The notes below the pieces were generated by a model that was not told the origin of the DNA, searched no databases, and saw nothing but the letters and a program-made list of their open reading frames with translations. Shown here in pieces: positions 1 to 12,600 of a stretch of 64,000 bases of DNA; position 1 is the stretch's first letter; each line of letters starts with the position of its first letter. Both the position numbers and the translations under genes were made by a program. The stretch comes from Ailurus styani (lineage: Eukaryota; Chordata; Mammalia; Carnivora; Ailuridae): positions 1,244,206 through 1,308,205 of the forward strand of contig LNAC01000009.1 of assembly GCA_002007465.1 (NCBI GenBank). Direction: 5' to 3'.

Positions 1-507
1 TATTATTTGGGGTTTTCTTTTTCCCGATCTTTATAAGTGTGGACAGCGTCCTTCACTGGCGGGCCATATGAAAACAGGAAATGGGTCGGATGGGGTCCGA
101 GGGCCAGAGTCAGCTGACCCATCTCCGTCATTCCCTGGGACTTTCGGAGATGACAAGCTGCCTGGCTCTTTGGTGGAGCGACTCCGTGGCTGGACCCTGT
201 GGATGGGACCTGGACACCCAGGAGAACGTCCACTCCTGGGGCTCCCACCGCCCCAGGCCTGCCCTGGGCCCAGGGCTCTGTTCTCAGGGCATCCCGACCA
301 CGGGTGCGGGAGAAGGGAGAAAGGGAAGGAGGAGAGACAGGGCTGGAGGAAGGCAGGACGCAGAGGGGAGGGGAGGAAGCACTGGAGGACCCCCATGAAG
401 AGGTGACAGAGCCCAGCCTGCAGAGGGTGAAGGGCACGGAGAAGACCTGAGAAAGACAGAGAAGGGCGGGGCTGCGGGCGAGACCCCGGGGACCAGCAGG
501 GCCCTAC
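1..507 (-). other. HMCN2 intron, truncated by the window edge
   Basis: Intron following the last visible exon. It is GC-rich and appears single-copy; I see no exon, RNA gene or clear transposon in it. Confidence 0.7.
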
Positions 508-635
508 CTTGCACCTGGAGCTCGTAGAGCCGAGAGGTGGACCCCGCAGGGTTACTGGCTGTGCATCCATAGAGGCCGCTGTCACCGACCTGGGCCTGGG
601 CCAGACGCAGGGAGCCTGATGGGAGGAGGTGATGC
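508..635 (-). CDS. HMCN2: HMCN2 exon: Ig domain 8, second half
   Basis: The 128-bp exon encodes [20 protein letters not shown], then [20 protein letters not shown] and [10 protein letters not shown] is the F-strand signature with its Cys. Donor CAAG|GTAGGG; acceptor CACTCCTGCAG. It is the 3'-most exon in the window; the phase-1 exit predicts another Ig domain beginning to the left of position 1. Confidence 0.95.
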
Positions 636-3600
636 CTGCAGGAGTGAGGGGCACTGGTGAGACCACAACCAACCCCATCCCTGCTAGAAGGACCTCAAGA
701 CCCAACCTGAACCAGCCACCTCCCCCAGGAAGCCTGCCGGGACTGAGGTTGTATCTACCACCCACCCATCCTTCCGTCCTCCCACCTCCCTGCCTCCACT
801 TCCAGGCCAGGGCCCGGGCTCATGCCAACTGGTCTAAGACCTAAAGAGCCCTGGACTAGGAATCTATGGCTTGGGGTCTGGTCCATAGTCTGAACTCTTC
901 CTCACCGAGTAAAGCAAGCCCTTTCCCCTTTTGGGGCCTCCATTTCCTTATCTGCAAAATGGGCATACTAAGAAGGCCTGCGTCTGGGGCTCAGCCCAGG
1001 GCCTGGCACAGGGTCCCTGGTAACTCCCTCTCCTCTGCTGCATGCCTGCCCTCAGGCAGGGGATGAGGCCCCCCTCTGCTCTCCCTTCCCACGGCAGCCG
1101 GGAGAAGCCGCCAGCCTGGAGGGCCCCTGCAGCTCAGGGCCAGGGCCGGCCAGACTCGGAAGCCAGTGCTGTTTGGTGCCAGGCTGCCCAGCCCTGTGCT
1201 GGGCCCTCTGGAGGGAGCCGTGGAGGCCGCCCGTCATTGCCCTCCCCATCTGGCCCACCTTCCTGAAGTCACCTGGCCCCCATCCCAAAGGGATCAGGGA
1301 CCCCCCAGCCAGACTCCTGCAGCTGGGCTGGACCCCAAGGGGCCCCTGCAGACATGATGTCACCGGCCCACATGTGCTGGCTCCATGAAGCCCCTGTCCC
1401 CATAAATTGAGGAGGCCAGCTGCAGCCACTGGCCCCAGCTGCAAGCGGCCAGCACGGGGGCGGGGGACCCCAGAGGCGAGCCCCCCAGCATGTGCTCCCA
1501 GTACGCAGCTGGGCTCTAGAGCCCCACAAGTCTGGGCCGCCCCCTCCCCTTTCTGCTGAGCCTTGGTTTCCTCCTCTACAACACAGAGGTGACAATAGTC
1601 CCCGTGTCCCAGGCAGCTGCGAGCCAAGTGCTGGGCATGCGCTTCTCAAACAGGTCAATGTCACCAGCATTAGGCTCTCTAGGCAACCCCGGGCTACTAC
1701 TTTGGCCTTGCTGGGCCTCTGTCTCCCCATCTGTGAGATGGGGTAATAATCGTCCTGCTCAGCAGCCCCCTCCTGGAGCATCCAGCAGGCACTTGGCGCA
1801 AGTTCTCTGAGGACAGCTGTAAGTGACTCACTGGGTGGTGGCCTCAGAGGCTAGGCACTGGGTTGGACCACCCAGGTCCAACCTTGTGTGGCCACACACT
1901 TGCTGTGTGAGGTTGATCTAGACATTTAACCTCTCTGTGCCTCCATTGTCTCATTCTGGAAACTAGAGACAGTAGTGGCGCTTCTCCCTCCTAAGGTCAT
2001 CGAAAGAACAAAATGGCCTAACCTGCAGCAGAATGGCCTAATGGCGCCCAGAACAGAAAGGTACTCAGCAAGGACAGCTGTTACCATGGCAATGACGGCA
2101 CAGGCACAAACATACATGATACAGTTCTGTGGTGTTTAAAATGTTCACATAATGGGTTTCACGTGTATGTGTGTCAGGGACTCATTCATTTTTTACTGCT
2201 GTATAGTATTCCCCCACATGATCATACCATAATTCATGAACTGGTTCCCCTTTGATGGACATTGAAATATTTAGATCTTTTCTTCCCTCCCTTCCTCCCT
2301 CTCTTCTCTCTCTCTCTCTCTCTCTCTTTCTTCCACCACCAGAGCTCTGTGCACACTGCTGTGTGTCCTGCAGGCACGGGAGCGGGACTCCCGGTCCACG
2401 GCTCACGTACCGTTGGATCTCATCGGCACGGACCACCTCCCTAATGGCTCGTAGGGCTTGGCTTCCCATCAGAATCTCCTGACTTCATGCAAAACATGCA
2501 GATTCCCGCCCCCACCCTGAGACTCTGGTGGGGGGTGGGGCAGGCACGGGGGTTTTACCAAGGCCTTAGGTGGCTCTGATGTAGGTGGTCAGGGGACCAC
2601 CGTTTGGGGCCACCGCCCAGGGACACGAGGCAGTGCCCCTACCCCGGGAAGCAGATGGAGCAAGGCTTCGACAGCAAGTGCCCCTGCGTGAACTTCTGTC
2701 TCCCTCTTTCAGGATGACGGGGGGTCAAGGTCTCCGTCTCCCTAAGACTTCGTGTCCTCATCCGGAGTCTCAGGAGCTGGTGGACAGGACGTGACATGAA
2801 GCCTATGGACCCGGGGCAGAGCCAGGGCTCAATCAACAACCAGCTGGGCTGCCCTGAGCGGGCTGCTTCATCTTTGAAAAGCGAGGAAGAACACCACCTA
2901 GCTCCCAATCATCCCAGTGCCAGGAGGACGCTTCCCCCACCTGCATCACTTCCCTGGCTTGGTTTTTCTCATCTACAACTGTTGTTTGTTGTTCGTGTTT
3001 AATTAGATAATGTTGACAACCACGAAACGAAGACCAGATCATTTTGAGGCTGGAGCGTGAACTCGGTCACACTGGGAGCAAGGACACGGTTCCCTCCCTC
3101 CCGGGGCCTCGCTGCAAACCTCGGCTGGCAAAATGGGGACAGGGCAGCTCAGGGGAAAGAGGTCTGGGGTGGGGACTGGAGTTCAGGATCTGAGGTCTGG
3201 TCCTGCTACAGACATGCTGTGCAATCTCAGGCAGCTGGGCCATGTCTCTGAGCCCTGATTTCTTCATAGCTGAAGAGGCAACTCTGGATTCCTTTATTCA
3301 GAAGTTGCCTTCTAGTTCTGAGAACTTTTGAGACCACAGAGCTCTTTGCTCTCTCTCTCTCCCTCAACGAGACTTTTAAAGGATAGGAAGTAGGAGCTTC
3401 CGGAAAAAGATAATAAAAGAAATGTCCCAAAGTGGAAAATTCCCCATAGTGAAGGTAGGCAGTTTGTCTTTCTTAGGGCCACATCATTGCCCAGAAAGGG
3501 AATGCTGCTTGCTTTATCACAAATGAAAAATGGAACGCAGGGAGAATCCATCTTACAGATGGACAAGCTGAGCACTGGCAGTGGCCAAAGGAACCAGTGC

Positions 3601-6600
3601 CTGCCCCGTGCAGCCTAAGTCTGCTTCACTGACAAAATGGCCCTATCACCGCCTTGTTTGAAAGTCCTCTGTGGCTGCCCACTGCTTGCTGCCCCAAACC
3701 CAAGCACAGTGTGCTGGCCTGTGTGGCCCTCGATAGACCAGCCCCCCACCCCCACCCCTGCTGGACCACTGTTCTTTCTAGAGGGACCGGGTTCATCTCA
3801 CCTCTATCCCTTGCATATGTTCTTTCCCCCTGGGCCACTCCTCCCACTCCTGCTCACCCAGATTACACCTGCTCAGCCTTCAATACTTAGACATCGCCTC
3901 CTCCAGGAAGGCCTCCTGCTTTGATGCTACAAGGCTGGTAGGTACAGCCCACAGACTCCCACAGCTGTCTGTCCTCCCCACCCCCCCACCCCCACTGGGC
4001 TTGTGACCCAACTCTCACTCCCTTTCTCAGAGGCTCTGCAGGTCTGGCAGCTGCAGCCCGGAGGTGGGGGCCGGAGAGAGGTGGGAGGAAATGCACTGTG
4101 TGCATGCGGTGTGATCAGCAGCAGCCCCTCTGTCGTGGTGGAGCGGCCAGATGGCTCCCGAAGCACCCAGATGAGAAGAGGGGAATTTCCTGTTTATGAC
4201 ATGTCCTGGGCCCGAGTTGTCACTGTTGGCGGCAGCTGCAAGGTTCACATGGACACATGGATGGGGGCTCAGATCTGAGAGGGGCCCACCTACCCTGCCG
4301 GGTCCCTCTGGTTCTTGGAGCTCCAAGGGAGGGGGCCTACCTGCCTAGAGAGACCAAAGGGCACCGATAGAAAGTGCTCAGAATCAAGCCAAAGAGCCGG
4401 GATACAGCATCAGCCTCATTCCCAGCGCACATCTGGGCCGCAGCCTCCCTCGGGGTCACCGGTCCAGCTCCCTCTCATTCTCTGTGGCTCAGAGAAGAGA
4501 AGCCATCCCTACTGTCCTGGGCGATGCCCTGCGTCTGGTTACAAGATCCCAGAGCCACTACGCCATTCATCACACTTGTGATCACCTGCTGATATTGATG
4601 CTTCCGTAAGTGGGGGGGCCAGGGCCCTGGCCTGTCCCCAGCCCTTAACACAGGCCCTGGCCCACAGTAGGTGCTTAATAAATACGTGGTGGCAAATCCC
4701 AGCTGTCCATGCACACACTGCCCTCTGCCCTTCACTCATACTGTGTCCCCCACCCCCAACCTGGTCTCAAGGGCACTCTCCTGCCCTCCAGACCCCCTTC
4801 AAGGCAGCACATGCCCCAGCTCCTCCAGGAAGCCCTCCCTGATGTGTACCCTGCTCTGAGCTGCGTGGAGCCCAGTGCAGCCAGCTGCTCATCCATTCCC
4901 TCGCTCGACAAAGAGCCGAGGGGTTCCAGGTGGGCCGGCTGCTGCAGGGTGGAGAAAACGCTCCGGTCCTCGGGCTGCTGAGTCCAGGCGGCTTGTCTAC
5001 ACCCCGTCCCTCTGGCCGTGTCCCCTGCTGCTCACCGTGCTGCCCCTGTTCCTAGAGGGCCCTCCGCCGCCCTCCCGAGCTCACAGCATGAGCTTGGAGC
5101 CTTCAGGTCAAGGACCGGTGGCTGTCCAGCAAACGGCACTCTTTATGGTCACCCGCCGGAGGGCTGGTCCTCACCCACGTACCCTCACCACGTGCCCAGG
5201 GGGTCCAGCGTCTGCTGGGACTGGGGCGGGGCTCCAGTCGGCCCGCACCATCCGCAGCGATAGCCACTCTGACCCTCCTCTTCTTGCTGGGGCCACGCCA
5301 CAGAACCTTGTAAGGAAGCCCCGGATGGAAAAACCAGTCTGGAGAACTTAGAACTTGGAGGGGCCTGATACCCACAAAAGGGCCAAACACGACCTAGGTG
5401 AGAGCGGGAGAACGCGCCATCCCCATGAGTCCGAGGAACAGCCCAGCAATTCCAACACAGAGGGCAGTCAACAATTGAGCGCCTCCTGTGTGCCACACAT
5501 GTCTCAGCGCCTACTGTGCCCGCTCTCGGTCGAAACTCCCAACGGCTGGACCTGCAAGGCAGTCAGAGCCCACCAGAAGCACCCTCTTCTGCGGAGGACA
5601 AGACTGAGATGAAACAGAGAGACGAGGCCCCCCAGCTGGTCAGGGCAGCACGCGGACTTGACCTTTGGACGCTGCGACCGTGCTCCCGACCACCAAGGTG
5701 CTCCGAGTGTTTGGTTCTGAAGTTCATTGCACTTGACCGTCCTCCAGAAGGAGAGCTGCTGGCCATAGGCTAATGAGACCCCAGCTCAGAGCTGCTAGGC
5801 CAGGAGACAGCGTGAGCTGTGAGCATCCGTCAAGGGGAAGACCCCGCCAAGGGGGACCTGGGCAGTCGCTCTTCTCCGGGGCCCCCAGAACACAGCTGCA
5901 GCCGCGACGCCCCGCTCGGGGCTACCCTCGGGATGCTCCCTCCACTCGCTGTCCCCTCCCCGCCAGCTGCCCCCCACCTCCCCGCCGATGCGTCTGCATT
6001 GGCCCTGAGTGGGACCCTGGCCCGCTGCCCCCGGGAGCCAGAGCCCAAGCCAGGAGCACTCCCAGCTGGTCCCAGCCACACCTCAGGGCCACAAACAAAC
6101 ACTGTTGCCTGGAAACCCCACCTCGCCCCAGCATCCCGGGGCTGAATCATGGGACCTGATCCACTAAGAGTTCTCTGGCCACTATCATCTGCTCAGCGCT
6201 TTCATTTCTCAGACGGGAACACTGAGGCCCAAAGAGGGGACAGGTCTCGCTCAAGTTCACTCAGTGAGTTGGGGACCAGGCTGGGACAGGACAGCAGGTC
6301 TTTTGCCGCCCAATGTCATGCATAGCCAGAGCCCGGTGTCTCTCCGAGGGTCTTTTCTCGTGGCTGCTGCCGTGGCCCCCTGGGCACACGGGCTTGCTCG
6401 TGAACCCTGCTTACGGCAGGTCTGAATCACGACTCTGCTTTTCACAAGCAGCAGACACACAGGGTAGGAAGCCCCCGACGACCGTTCCCACCCCCAGACT
6501 CAGTTGTTTGCTTTTGGGACGATACCCCAAGGAATTGACCCAGAAGATAAGGAGAAGCATTTGTGGGAAGATGTTCCAACAGCCCATTGATCACCACGGA

Positions 6601-9600
6601 GAACTGGCCACGGAGCACATGCCCCAAACAGAGGAGCAGCTTAGCAACCATGAGAGCCGAGCGCCCTGGAATGTTATTTTGCCCTTTAAATGAACGGCAA
6701 GTGACACAGGCCAGGATGAATCAAGAAAATGGGCAAATGGGGAAGAAAATACCAGTGATGAGAGGCAGAAAAGAAGGTACACTAAGCTGGATCTTATCCA
6801 AGCAGATGCCCAGATGGGAAGGGGCGTGGACGCAGGTGGATGGTTTCAAGTTTAATGATACTCGAGATTCTATAGGTGTCCTTCCTTTGGGACTCATTGA
6901 CTCAGAGGACAGAGGAGCCCAGAATATTCTCTAGACCCTCCAGAGTGAGTCTTGGACTGCCTGACCTTGACCCAGAAGCCTGATGTGTATGCGTCACATG
7001 TTTTCACATCTGCTTGCAGATCCCTGTGTGTCCGTGTTCGTGTCTGCACACATGTCTGTGTCTGTCCATGGATGCATGTGTCTGTGTGTCTGGTCTTGTC
7101 TGTACGCATGTGTATGTGGCCATGTCTGTTCATGGTGTGTGTGTGTGTGTGTGTGCACGTGCACATGTGTGTTAGGACCCAGCCCCAGGAGTGGGAAGGT
7201 CAGGATCCCGGTTTTCTCACCCTGTGGGCTTCCGTTCCCCCTCTGAGCACGGGGCACGGTGCCGCTCACCCCGGCCGCCTCCAGGGGGGCTGGCAGGAGA
7301 AGAGGGCCACCTGTGTCCCAGTGGAAATCCAGGAGGCCTCAGGGACTGGACCACATCGTGCTTCTTAACCTGACCGCACCACAGAGTTGCCAGGGAGCCC
7401 GGAAGAAGCACCAGCCTGGACCTCTGCTGGTGACCCTAACCGCAGCCAAGGCTGAAAGCCCCACGCCAATGTCACCCACAGTCAGGAAAGACAGGCCCCA
7501 GGCAACCACGGGGCAGATGCCAGCCTCTCATCCCTGAGGACAGAGGAAGGGGCCACAGCAGACGGGGAGGCACTGGGTCCTGGAGGCCCAAGAACACCTA
7601 TGACTCAGGAGACTCCATCTGGAAGCTTCTAGAATGGCCGCTTTGCTGGAAGCTGAGCCTTGGGACCCTCCCGGAGAAGGAAAAGGGGAAGGGCAGCCTC
7701 AGAGAAGGAGCAGACAGACAGCAGCTCCCTCCTGCCCAGCGCCGCCACGCTCCGCTCGGTGCGTTTTTCCGGGAGGGTTTTTAAAGCCTCGTTTTCTGGC
7801 TGCATGGCGGTATGACTAAGGGCAGCTGTGTGTCTGTGAGCAAACTGGGCTCCGTTCTGTGCGGGGAGGCTGTCCGCACCGCAGGGAGGCCCAGAGAACC
7901 ACGGGGACCCGGAGTCTGTGAGCCAAGTTCAAACGCAATCAAAGGTGGTGAGGTTGCTCACCGTGGCCAGCCACAGAAGCACCCCAGAGGTCCTCAGCAG
8001 GTGGGTGGATAGACAGAAAAGGGTCTTCCCACACAAGGGAGTATTATTGAGCCACAGAATGGAACGTAGTCCTGACCCATGCTACGACACCGATGGACCC
8101 CCAAAACATATGTAGAGTGGAAAGAAGCAAAAAGCCACAGATTATACAATTGCATTTCTACGAAACATCCAGAAGAGAGAAGTCTGAAACCAGAAAGCAG
8201 ATCAGGGGTTGCCAGGGCTGGGAGTGGGGGAAGGGCAGGCACGGGAGGGGTGGCCACTGAGTTCGGGGTTTACCGGGGGTGAGGAGGGTGCTGGAAATTA
8301 CTGGAAATGTCCTAAAAGTAGTTGTGGTGATGGTGGCATAACTCCGAATACACCAAAACCCAGGACGGTCTCACAGGGGGATTGTAGCTCACTAAAGCTT
8401 ATATATTTAAAAAAAAATAGCTAAGAACAAAATGAGATAACAGACAGAATCATTTCTAAAAGCCAGAAATACTGCCATAGTTTGTGAATAGCCGAGGCAA
8501 AAAAGTGGTATCAGAGGGCCTGATTTCCCCGCACTTGACCGTGTACTAAGCATCGTGCGTCCCTCGCGAGACCGCGTGAGCCTTATGCAAACAACATCCA
8601 CTTTACAGGTGGAGAAACAGGCCAGGAGGAGCCAGCGGCCACCTGGGGCCACAGGACGAACCTAATAGCAGCTGGGGTCTGCAGCCGGGCGTCACGAACC
8701 CCACGGTCGCAGCTCCTTACCCAGTCCCGCCCCCCAGGCCTATTTTCCTCATTTAGATAAACTCCCAGAGTCTCGTAAATCTCAAGAGGAAGCGGAAGCC
8801 AGCGAGAAGTGGGGAGGGCAAGGGAGAGGGAACAGAACTCAGGATTGCAAAAGCAGCTCCCACCAATTTATGGCTCCCGGCTGACCTATTAACACATCAC
8901 AAGAAGGAGGGGTGAAGAAATGGGTATATGTGGTTCTTCATTTCAGTAACAGGCCATGAATAAACAAGCGCCCGGCCGGCCGCCGCCCACCAGAGGAGCC
9001 AGCGCCAGGCGTTCCGGGAAGAGACGGAGGCTCCCTGCGGCCCCAGCCCCCGAGACGTGCGGTTTCAGGGACACCGACAGGGCCCGGGGGCGGAGGCGCT
9101 CCAGATCCAGCCCAGGCACAGGACCCCAGCCGCATTCGGGGGCGCGGGCTTCGAGGTTTGGAAGGGCTCCCCAAACAGATGTTCTGAGATGCACAGACAC
9201 ACGTGTGGGTGTTGGGGGGAGACCTCCTGGGTCTGGAACTTCTCAAAGTCCTTGCCAGGACTGATGTCACTGGCCAGAGCTTCCCTCACCACCCCCAACC
9301 CCCCTCCGCTGCCCTGGGCCCGAAAGTCAAGGGCCCCAGGAGCTTCGAGGCCTTCTTGTCTGGAACCGCCGCCCCCCGCGGCCCTGCCTGTAGCGGGGGG
9401 TACACCTCCCCCCCGATGGCTGGAGAGAAGCTGAGTCCGAAAGCCCAGCCGCCAGACACCTGGTCTGCGGAGCAGGCGAGGACACGGAACGGGACACCAT
9501 CAGGACGCTGTCCCAACTGCAGTGTGGCTCTTTTCTAGCTGGTGACCACGAGCAGCTCACCGCACCTCGCGGAGCCTCCGTCGGCCAGAGCGAAGGGCTG

Positions 9601-12600
9601 CGGTGCAGATTAATGCAGCTTCTGCCCGCGGCACCCCGGGGCCGGTTCACAGCGCTGGGTACCCATGACTTCAGAGGGGTCTCTCTCTTTCCCTTAGAGG
9701 GGCCTCTGATCTCTTCGGGGTCCCCTGAGAGGCTGCCGGGGCCCATGGACTAAAGTGCTATGCGTGGGGCGCCTGGGGGGCTCAGTGGGTTAAGCGTCTG
9801 CCTTCGGCTCAGGTCACAATCTCAGGGTCCTTGGATCAAGCCCCACATCAGGCTCCCTGCTCAGTGGGGGTGGGGTGGGGGGGTCTGCTTGCTCTCTCTC
9901 TCAAATAAATAAAATCTTAAAAAAAAAAAACAACAAAAAGAAGTGCTACGTGCGAAGTTAAATACACATTCTCCTGGGAGTGTCCACAGGGTCCCACCCA
10001 CTGGCTGGGTCACTGGCCACCTTGAGGCCAGTTTCCTTGGACCCCAAGCTCCGCCCATTTCCCAGGCCCAAGGGCATGTGGTCGGGGTTACCTGTCGGCA
10101 ACCGGTGGCACAGGGCGGAAGTCCTTGGTCCAGGTGACCAGTGGAGGTGGGGAACCCTGGGCCTCGCAGTCCAGGGTCACCTCATCGCCAGCCTTGGCTG
10201 TGACTCTCAGAGGCTCGCCGGCATCATGTGAGCCGTTCACACGGATCCTGGGCTCAGCTGTCGGTAGAAGCACATGGGGACTGTGAGCCGGACAGGAAGC
10301 CATTGCACGGGGGCCCTGGGGGGACCATGACGGTTGCCCCAGGAAGCAGAGAGGGTATTCCCGTCCTGGGAGGGAAAGAAAGAGGGTGGGCTCTGCTATC
10401 AGGGGAGAGGGCAGGTTTGGGGGCAACCTCAGATCCAAGCCCCCCCCCCCCCAGTCCAGGCCTCCACCTCTCCACCATCACTCTCCTTCTGGAAGCTCGG
10501 CTGGCCTCGATGACCGTGATCAGGTCCCCCCCGCTCCAATGTCTGCTACCCGCTAGCTCGTTGGAATGTTCCCTGGGACATTCTAGAAGGTTCTGTCCTC
10601 ATCTTCTCTGTCTCCCTTCTCCCCCGGCACCCTCCTAAGTATTCTGAGCCTAGCAACCACCAGGGACACACAATGTCTCTCTGGCCTTCTCAAACCCTGA
10701 CTGGGGGTTTATAACGATCCATGCTTGTCACGTGTGTCTCATGTGGAGCTCGAGGCTCCTGACGACAGAGATTACCCTGCACCCCCCGGCTTTATGCCCC
10801 ACCCCCACATTCCTAGCCAGGTGCTCATACACGGACAGCACCGGTAGGTGTCTAAGCAACAATAAGTAAGCTAGCCCGCTGGAGATATCAAGACCCATGT
10901 AGCCCTCATGCATTCCCTTGCCCATGAGAGAGAAAATCTCTCCAAAAAAAAATTTTTTTTTTGCAATATGAAAATATTGGCTATAGGAGTGTATCTAGAA
11001 AAACAGGGCTGGGCACTTGCTCATTCACTCCAGCCAGTTCCTGAGTACCCAGCTCTGTGTGAATGCTGGCCAGAAGCAGCAAAGGCGACAGATCCTGCCC
11101 CTGTCCTCCGAGTGTTAGGGCCCACAGGGAACACAGGTACCAAAGAGCTCAATACATGATTCATTATTTAATCAGAGTTGCGAAGGGTCTCACGAAGGGA
11201 ACATTCTAGAGAATTTACAGCAAAGCGACTTGGCCGAGTCTCAGGAGTCAGAGAGCTCACATCTGACCAATGGGAGGAGTCAGTTGGGCCAAGAGGGGGT
11301 AGGGAATTCCAAACAGAGGGCAAGGCATGTCCCAAGGCCCTGAGGCAGGATGCACCATTTAAGAAATTGAAAGGAGCAGAGGGTCTGGAGCACAGAGAGT
11401 CATAGAGAGAGGCAGGCAAAGGGGCTGCGAGGATGGGAAGGTTCCCGTGTCGGGCCTGTGGTTTTCCAAGGCTTGTTAAAGGGATGGTTGCCCGCCATCC
11501 GCTTACAAAGGGCTGCACTGGAACCGCTTTTAGGGTATGTCCACGCTACTGAGGACAGTGGCTGGGGGAGGACAGCTTTGGTCTGTGCGCCTCTCAGATG
11601 GGAAGAATTTAGAGGCAGGATTGACAGGGGACAGAGGCATTGATGCAGATCAGGTCAGATGGTCCGTGCCCCTGCCTCCACGCCTGCCAAGCCCCTTTCC
11701 CGGGACACGGGTGGCCGTCACTCACTGTTGACAGAAAGCCTCATCTCCTGGCTTGAGAAGCCCACAGCGTTGGTGGCTGTGCAGACATAGGTCCCAGCAT
11801 CCCGGGGAGATGGCCGGGCGATGACCAGGGTGCCATCCTTGCTCACGTTGTAGTGGGGACCCCTGGAGCTCAGGACGTTGGTTTCCTACGGTAGTCGCGG
11901 GTGACATCAGCAAAGCCCACACCCTGTGGTGATTTGCATCATTCCCCTCCCATGATGCACTGGGCCCACCTCTCTGGTTACCCTCCTGCTAACAGGCTCC
12001 TCCTACCTTGGTCCAAGTGACGGTGGGCGTGGGGACTCCTGAGGCCACACAGGGGAGAGAGGCTGGAACCCCTTCGTTGGTGACATGGTGGGTGGTAGTG
12101 GGCTGGATCCGAGGTGGCACTTTCAAAAACAAATGAATTTTATAAACCAAGGTTCTGAGCAGCATTATTCACAGTAGCCAAGAGGTTAAAACAACCCAAG
12201 TATCCACCAATGGGCTGATGGATCAACAAAATGTGGCATGAACTTGTACAATATTATTCAGCTTTACAAAGGAATAAAAGTCTGATACGTACTATAACAA
12301 GAATGCACCCTGAACACAGTATGCTAAGTGAAATCAGCCAGATGCAGGGCAAAGACTCTAGGCTCCCACTTACATGAGGTCCCTAGAACAGGGAAAGTCA
12401 GAGACAGAAGGGAGAATGGTGGTTGCCAGGGGCTGGGGGAGGAGAAACGGGGACCTAGTGTTCAATGGGGACGGAGCTTCATTTGGGAGGAGGAGAAAGT
12501 TCTGGAGCTGGACGGTGGTGGTTGTATAGCCGTGTGAACGTGCTTCATGCCCCTGAACCGCAGGCTTTAAAATGGGTAAAATGGTAAGTTTTATGTTATG

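Larger units (their letters stand above)
636..10091 (-). other. HMCN2 intron of 9.5 kb
   Basis: No exon is missing here, since the flanking Ig8 halves join in frame. Contents: MIR-like pieces (about 900-990, 1865-2115, 3190-3260), a minus-strand L1-type fragment (2130-2280), a CT tract (2278-2332), L2 3' ends (3640-3930, 4480-4860), a TG-rich tract (7010-7175), an L1 fragment (7990-8420), a CpG-rich patch (8955-9250) and a CAN-SINE (9766-9940). The remainder looks single-copy. Confidence 0.75.

Noticed and set aside
5773..6159. Overlapping open frames of over 100 codons on both strands
   Set aside because: Compositional frames in CpG-containing intron sequence with no family signature or conserved splice sites.
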